From: an uncultured Bacteroidales bacterium
Lineage (GTDB): Bacteria; Bacteroidota; Bacteroidia; Bacteroidales; P3
Reading direction: 5' to 3'
DNA: 64,000 bases
Assembly (NCBI GenBank): GCA_900316965.1
Contig: ONEY01000003.1
Location: 107,295-171,294 of the forward strand
Shown: piece after piece, positions 61,801-64,000 of the stretch
Position numbering within the stretch: position 1 is the first letter of the stretch
Layout of the letters: each line of letters begins with the position of its first letter
Notes under the pieces: model-generated
Seen by the model: only the letters and a program-made list of their open reading frames with translations
Database searches by the model: none
Told to the model about the DNA's origin: nothing
Position numbers and translations under genes: made by a program

Positions 61801-64000
61801 AGACTACCAGTGCATCGTTCTACCCCCAGTTGACCCTTCTGTTGGCGTCGACTCGCTGCAACTCTCCTTCTGGGCAAAGGCTTCTTCTGCCTCTTATGTC
61901 CCCGTATTCCAAATTGGTGTCATGACCGATCCTAACAATATCGCTACTTTCGAAGGTGTTGACACCGTTACAGTAACTACAGGTACCACCTGGATGAACA
62001 TCGAGGTTCCTCTTACTACATACGCCGGCTCAGGCAAATACATTGCCGTCAAGGCTGACCGTCCGACCAGCACTTGGTCTGCTTATGTCGACGACTTCTT
62101 CCTCGACTACACTCCTTCTTGCTTGGCTCCGCAGGATGTTCATGTTACTGCCGCCACAACCACTTCGATTACCCTCGACTGGACCGACTTGACCGCAGCT
62201 TCGCAGTGGGAACTTGAATATACCGGTAATGGCTCTACCAACACTACTATGGTATCAGCTCATCCATTCACTCTCAACAACCTGTCTCCCGCTTCGACTT
62301 ATGCTATTCGTATCCGCGCTATCTGCGCCATAGGCGACACAAGCTACTGGACTTTAGCTGAGAATGTGGCTACCGGATGTGACCTTATCGTTCCTCCTTA
62401 TTATCAGGACTTCAACGCCATTACAGGCACCACTTACGATGCCGCTGGTGTTCTGCCTCCTTGCTGGGAAGGATATAGCAGCGAAGCAACGACTAGTTAC
62501 ATGCCTCACGTGACCAATGGTGGCACCTACTCCTACTCTGTAAGCGGCAACGCCATTACAATGACTAGCGGTAGCTCCACTTATGGCGGCGACACCAAGA
62601 TTGTCCGTCTACCTGCTTTCGCTACTCCAGTCAACACACTTACTGTTTCTTACTGGATGTGTACAGAAAGTTCTACAAACGGTTATCTCGAAGTGGGATA
62701 CCTAACAGGTACCAACTACGCCACTGACTTCGTGGGCATCAGACGTATTGACGCCAGCAGTGCAACCGTACATAATGGCAATGGAGCTCAGCCTACATAT
62801 GGTGTTTATGACACTGTTTCGTTTGATACCGTTCCTGCCACCGCTCTGTATGTCGCCTTCAAGTGGGTCTACACTACTTCGTACTACAGCTGCTGCATCG
62901 ACAATATTGAGGTCACAACCTCAGGTCCTGTTTGCAACAAGCCTGTCCTAGCAGGAGAGACTCATAATTACAACAGCGCTACTCTCAACTGGAACAGCAC
63001 TGCCACCGACTTCGAGATCTCTGTCAAGGCTGTCAATGAGGCTGTATGGCCCGCTGAGACTCCGGTTACTGGCAACAGCTATAATGTCACCGGCTTGACT
63101 CCCGCAACAGAATACCAGTTCCGCATACGCGCCATCTGCGACGCTACCGAGAACTTGATTTCTGACTGGACCATCGGAACCTTCACCACCGACAGTCTGC
63201 CTTGCTTCGAGCCTAGCAACATCCATACCGAGGACATTGGTTACACCACTGCTACTCTCGCATGGACTGCAGCCGAAGGCCAGAACCAGTGGAGCATCCA
63301 TGTATGGAACAGCGCCCGCGATACTGACTATGTCGCCAACGCCAACCCGTTCACCATCACTGGTCTCCGCGACAGCACACGTTATTTCGCTACTGTCAAG
63401 GCTATCTGCGGCAACGGTGCTACCGAAAGCGGCTATAGCGACACTGTTGAGTTTACCACCGGCACCTGCGCTCAGGTCACCGGCGTCAATGTCACAAACC
63501 TCCAGGCCCACAGCGCCACTATCAATTGGTCAAGCCTCGGAGTCGACACCTATGAGATTGAGTACGGCAACCAGAACTTCAGCCAGGGCTATGGTACAAA
63601 GATCGTTGTCAATGGTGGTGCCACCACTTACAATCTCACAGGCCTCACCGACGACCACACCTACTCTGTCTTCGTCCGCGCTAAATGCGAGGAGGGCGTC
63701 TATGGTAAATGGTCAACAAAGGTTGACTTCACCACTCCCGAAGAGACTGGTATCACCACAGCCGACGGCACCAACCTCTCAATCTTCCCCAACCCGACCA
63801 GCAACGTCACCACAGTCAGTGTTAACGGCGTAAACGGCGAGGTTAGCATCACCATCGTTGACATGAACGGTCGCACAGTGATGAGCGACAGCATGGAGTG
63901 TGAGGGTGGCTGCACCAAGAGCATTGAGGTTAGCGGCCTGGCACAGGGTGCTTACTTCGTCCGCGTCAGCGGTGACAACCTCAACATGGTGAAGAAACTC
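55817..64000 (+). CDS. Giant modular surface protein with type IX sorting domain (3' end outside window)
   Basis: The frame is open from the ATG at 55817 to the last base, 2,728 codons. It starts with a signal peptide (MLKYLQKMLLIVALCVPWVTQAQ). After an N-terminal beta domain of about 210 residues, fibronectin type III modules (openings such as CPAPSALTLTNLTSDGVDVS and CPPVADLTVDSMSIDWAQIS) alternate with MAM-like cleaved-adhesin modules (LPYSNDFENEP, LPYSYGFEDM, LPYTQDFENE, each with an ECWTR- or PCWxR-like motif and a GxxDDFxLD-like end). I count about eleven FN3 and eight adhesin-like modules, the last three FN3 without partners. It closes with NLSIFPNPTSNVTTVSVNG and LAQGAYFVRVSGDN, a type A type IX sorting domain. 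Only a few residues should be missing. Probably an anchored adhesin or exopolymer-binding protein. Confidence 0.92.
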   Translation, partial: MLKYLQKMLLIVALCVPWVTQAQSLGDYTFSTGTDASMWIDVPTSQTSLITPGAGDYGVSTVQNIGFSFPFGTEYYTQFSVNADGNLRFGGTVTGTTNYTTPFSTENVAVNNPKINVMGCDGFLSDSGYVRKYNTVDDNDDSLLVIEFATSTYNTSSRPSLLRWQIHLYPNGNINIVYASTQPPILPAVSRQCGMCIDATDLWLINASNVATHYTAGQSTTIATGTWPAVNTFYSFVRPVITCPAPSALTLTNLTSDGVDVSWTPMGTESQWEITCNGQTDVVSSTIYSISNLQANTPYEVSVRAICGVDDTSFAATTAFRTPCLAISQLPYSNDFENEPYYSSGGYSYADAFPECWTRINDATGTYNYYPYISTTSTYLIHGGKSMYWFLSSTSSYADNEYAILPPVDLDVYSISDLTLSFWAKTTSTAAPYPQFITGVMTNPNDVTTFVPLDTVTLTTTATQYIVSLANYNGTGNYIAIRCPRTSTSTSKYASLDDIYLTDEWCDIVENVHASAGMDEITISWESDEGTNFTVFLGQDTVTSVTDTFYTFQNLNSDTVYNYGVANECSNGISMFVTGNIRTLCEYIDSLPYSYGFEDMSTGSSSVRPEIPCWHHLNNGTSYPGYPYVSSTTPHSGTRNLYWFGSTTTGTYGDYQIVVLPAVDTTVYPINTLQLTFWARPSSTSYNPVFQVGVMSDPNDPTSFQMVEEVHVAPNTTWQEFTTMFGAFTGSGNFVAVRMNRPASSLYAYTDDFTLDLMPACPPVADLTVDSMSIDWAQISWTDMGSGTAWVVEYDTVDFVPGSGNASVIDNATDSNYYMSDLEAGRTYYVYVRADCGSDTSIFEGFTVTTLASLPATVPYTCDFEDNLTNGWDFVQNGQHNYWMVGNATNNGGTKSMYVTNNGSANSYDGSASYSFAIRTFNLTDAGEYAYSYDWKCNGEGSFDFLRAAIVPVGTPITAGDYSGFNNGEAPSGTVPAGGIALDGSGRLNLQTSWQTRSGSFTIAEPGTYKMVFLWRNDASIYNTPPAAIDNIILFRNTCPAPINLTATDVTADEITISWQPTGEESSWLVSNGIDEYVVNDTFYVFDNLNSSTGYNFSVQAICGDGDSSMAISTTVYTACLFASLPIIENFDGIPGSTATSPVPAGYLPPCWDIYNDGTRTNYQYAPYVYNSATYSHSGSNCIRFYSYNSSGDSNQYLILPLIDSTETLISDLQLSFWLRAQSTSTNYFANVVVGVMTDPLVESSFIPYDTVSSSVTTYNYYEVNFNHYTGPQGRVTLLFPNPLTSNQYEYGYVDDITLGYIPTCLSVDNLTSVYSATDSIILSWNPGATETAWIVDYDSGSYMVYDTFFVADQLSPSTEYTFSVRAYCGDGDTSYAISTSARTQCGPITVLPYTESFEGLPAGTSSNLDCGVPCWGRLDNATTYHFGYIGSPSSWPTGGHTGSGFLYYYMPTTPGTYADWILTILPAIDETVYPLNTLQVSFWVKMNSATTEGDVQVGIITNINQDSTFVPLDTVHVAGNVYDLKTAYLSGFTGTAGNIALKFLRDPGTTTYYFVDDVTVEPIPDCPPVSSIALAGIDSNMLSVTWSENGDATSWTVEYGLHGFTPGTGTTATATAVPFTINGLTPNTEYDFYITPECTSGVAATRMGTFRTANVYIQLPLSCNFEDASQNTIWTLENGTNTNKWHIGTATNNGGTHALYISDNNGTSNSYTISSSTVDFAYTDVMISTPGDYAFSFDWKCQGESTLDYIRAALVPVTETLTAGTTLPTGLSATAMPSGWISLDGNSKLNLQGTWQTRTDVISVASAGVYHLVFVFRCDLSVGTQPPAAIDNVELARVDCSRPENITLSNLTQTSVDVAWDAVGTATTWEYQLGNNAPVVVTDTFCSFTGLTANTLYTFRVRSICGQGDTSFWMPYTFRTPCGYISLPYTQDFENETTGSSTTGSAFANCWTRLNNGTSYGGYPYVGSSSSYNHTTGGTKGLYWYNTTTATTYGDYQCIVLPPVDPSVGVDSLQLSFWAKASSASYVPVFQIGVMTDPNNIATFEGVDTVTVTTGTTWMNIEVPLTTYAGSGKYIAVKADRPTSTWSAYVDDFFLDYTPSCLAPQDVHVTAATTTSITLDWTDLTAASQWELEYTGNGSTNTTMVSAHPFTLNNLSPASTYAIRIRAICAIGDTSYWTLAENVATGCDLIVPPYYQDFNAITGTTYDAAGVLPPCWEGYSSEATTSYMPHVTNGGTYSYSVSGNAITMTSGSSTYGGDTKIVRLPAFATPVNTLTVSYWMCTESSTNGYLEVGYLTGTNYATDFVGIRRIDASSATVHNGNGAQPTYGVYDTVSFDTVPATALYVAFKWVYTTSYYSCCIDNIEVTTSGPVCNKPVLAGETHNYNSATLNWNSTATDFEISVKAVNEAVWPAETPVTGNSYNVTGLTPATEYQFRIRAICDATENLISDWTIGTFTTDSLPCFEPSNIHTEDIGYTTATLAWTAAEGQNQWSIHVWNSARDTDYVANANPFTITGLRDSTRYFATVKAICGNGATESGYSDTVEFTTGTCAQVTGVNVTNLQAHSATINWSSLGVDTYEIEYGNQNFSQGYGTKIVVNGGATTYNLTGLTDDHTYSVFVRAKCEEGVYGKWSTKVDFTTPEETGITTADGTNLSIFPNPTSNVTTVSVNGVNGEVSITIVDMNGRTVMSDSMECEGGCTKSIEVSGLAQGAYFVRVSGDNLNMVKKL

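Overview
The window is a chromosomal segment of an anaerobic member of the Bacteroidales (Bacteroidota); I cannot name the family. The signs are: promoters of the phylum type (TTTG, about 19 bases, TAnnTTTG), a gliding/type IX secretion lipoprotein (GldH), a giant surface protein with a type IX C-terminal sorting domain, secreted C69 dipeptidases, RicT with a basic repeat tail, rubrerythrin, LytS/LytTR signalling, and tRNA genes without an encoded CCA.

Layout. 1-2.4 kb: end of RNase Y, then Lgt and phosphoglycerate mutase. 2.4-2.8 kb: a tRNA cluster (Ser, Pro, Arg) behind a textbook promoter. 2.8-3.9 kb: debris, namely an insertion-sequence remnant with intact inverted ends and a decayed gene. 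3.9-9.0 kb: a CoA-transferase, rubrerythrin and a flavin reductase, small exported proteins, and mannose-6-phosphate isomerase. 9.4-16.3 kb: a six-gene operon for a tripartite efflux system (TolC-like, HlyD-like, two ABC-2 permeases, no ATPase) ending in a LytS kinase and a LytTR regulator. 16.5-22.3 kb, minus strand: WG-repeat lipoprotein, threonine dehydrogenase, a DUF308 membrane protein, glycine C-acetyltransferase and a voltage-gated cation channel. 22.6-32.9 kb: envelope and housekeeping genes (LptE, DUF2723 glycosyltransferase-like protein, DNA polymerase III delta', RicT, GldH, PBP1A, RlmN).

33-47.6 kb, minus strand: two paralogous secreted C69 dipeptidases separated by a 10.7 kb defence island. 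In transcription order the island holds two different HsdM subunits, an AlbA_2/Schlafen-type regulator, HsdS, an OLD-family ATPase/TOPRIM nuclease, and HsdR split by a frameshift. The regulator gene is flanked on both sides by paired TCAAATAA repeats with an 11-base period. This is the most unusual part of the window: a type I restriction system with a nuclease locked into its operon, probable operator arrays, and a restriction subunit that looks switched off.

48-55.5 kb: tRNA-Ala(CGC), PBP2-RodA, ClpX, a Rieske-like lipoprotein, an M28 peptidase, EF-P and a small membrane protein. 55.8 kb to the end: one open reading frame of at least 2,728 codons encoding a modular fibronectin-III/adhesin-domain surface protein; its last few residues lie outside the window.

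All functional calls rest on motif and family recognition by eye. No database search was run, and GC comparisons are visual.
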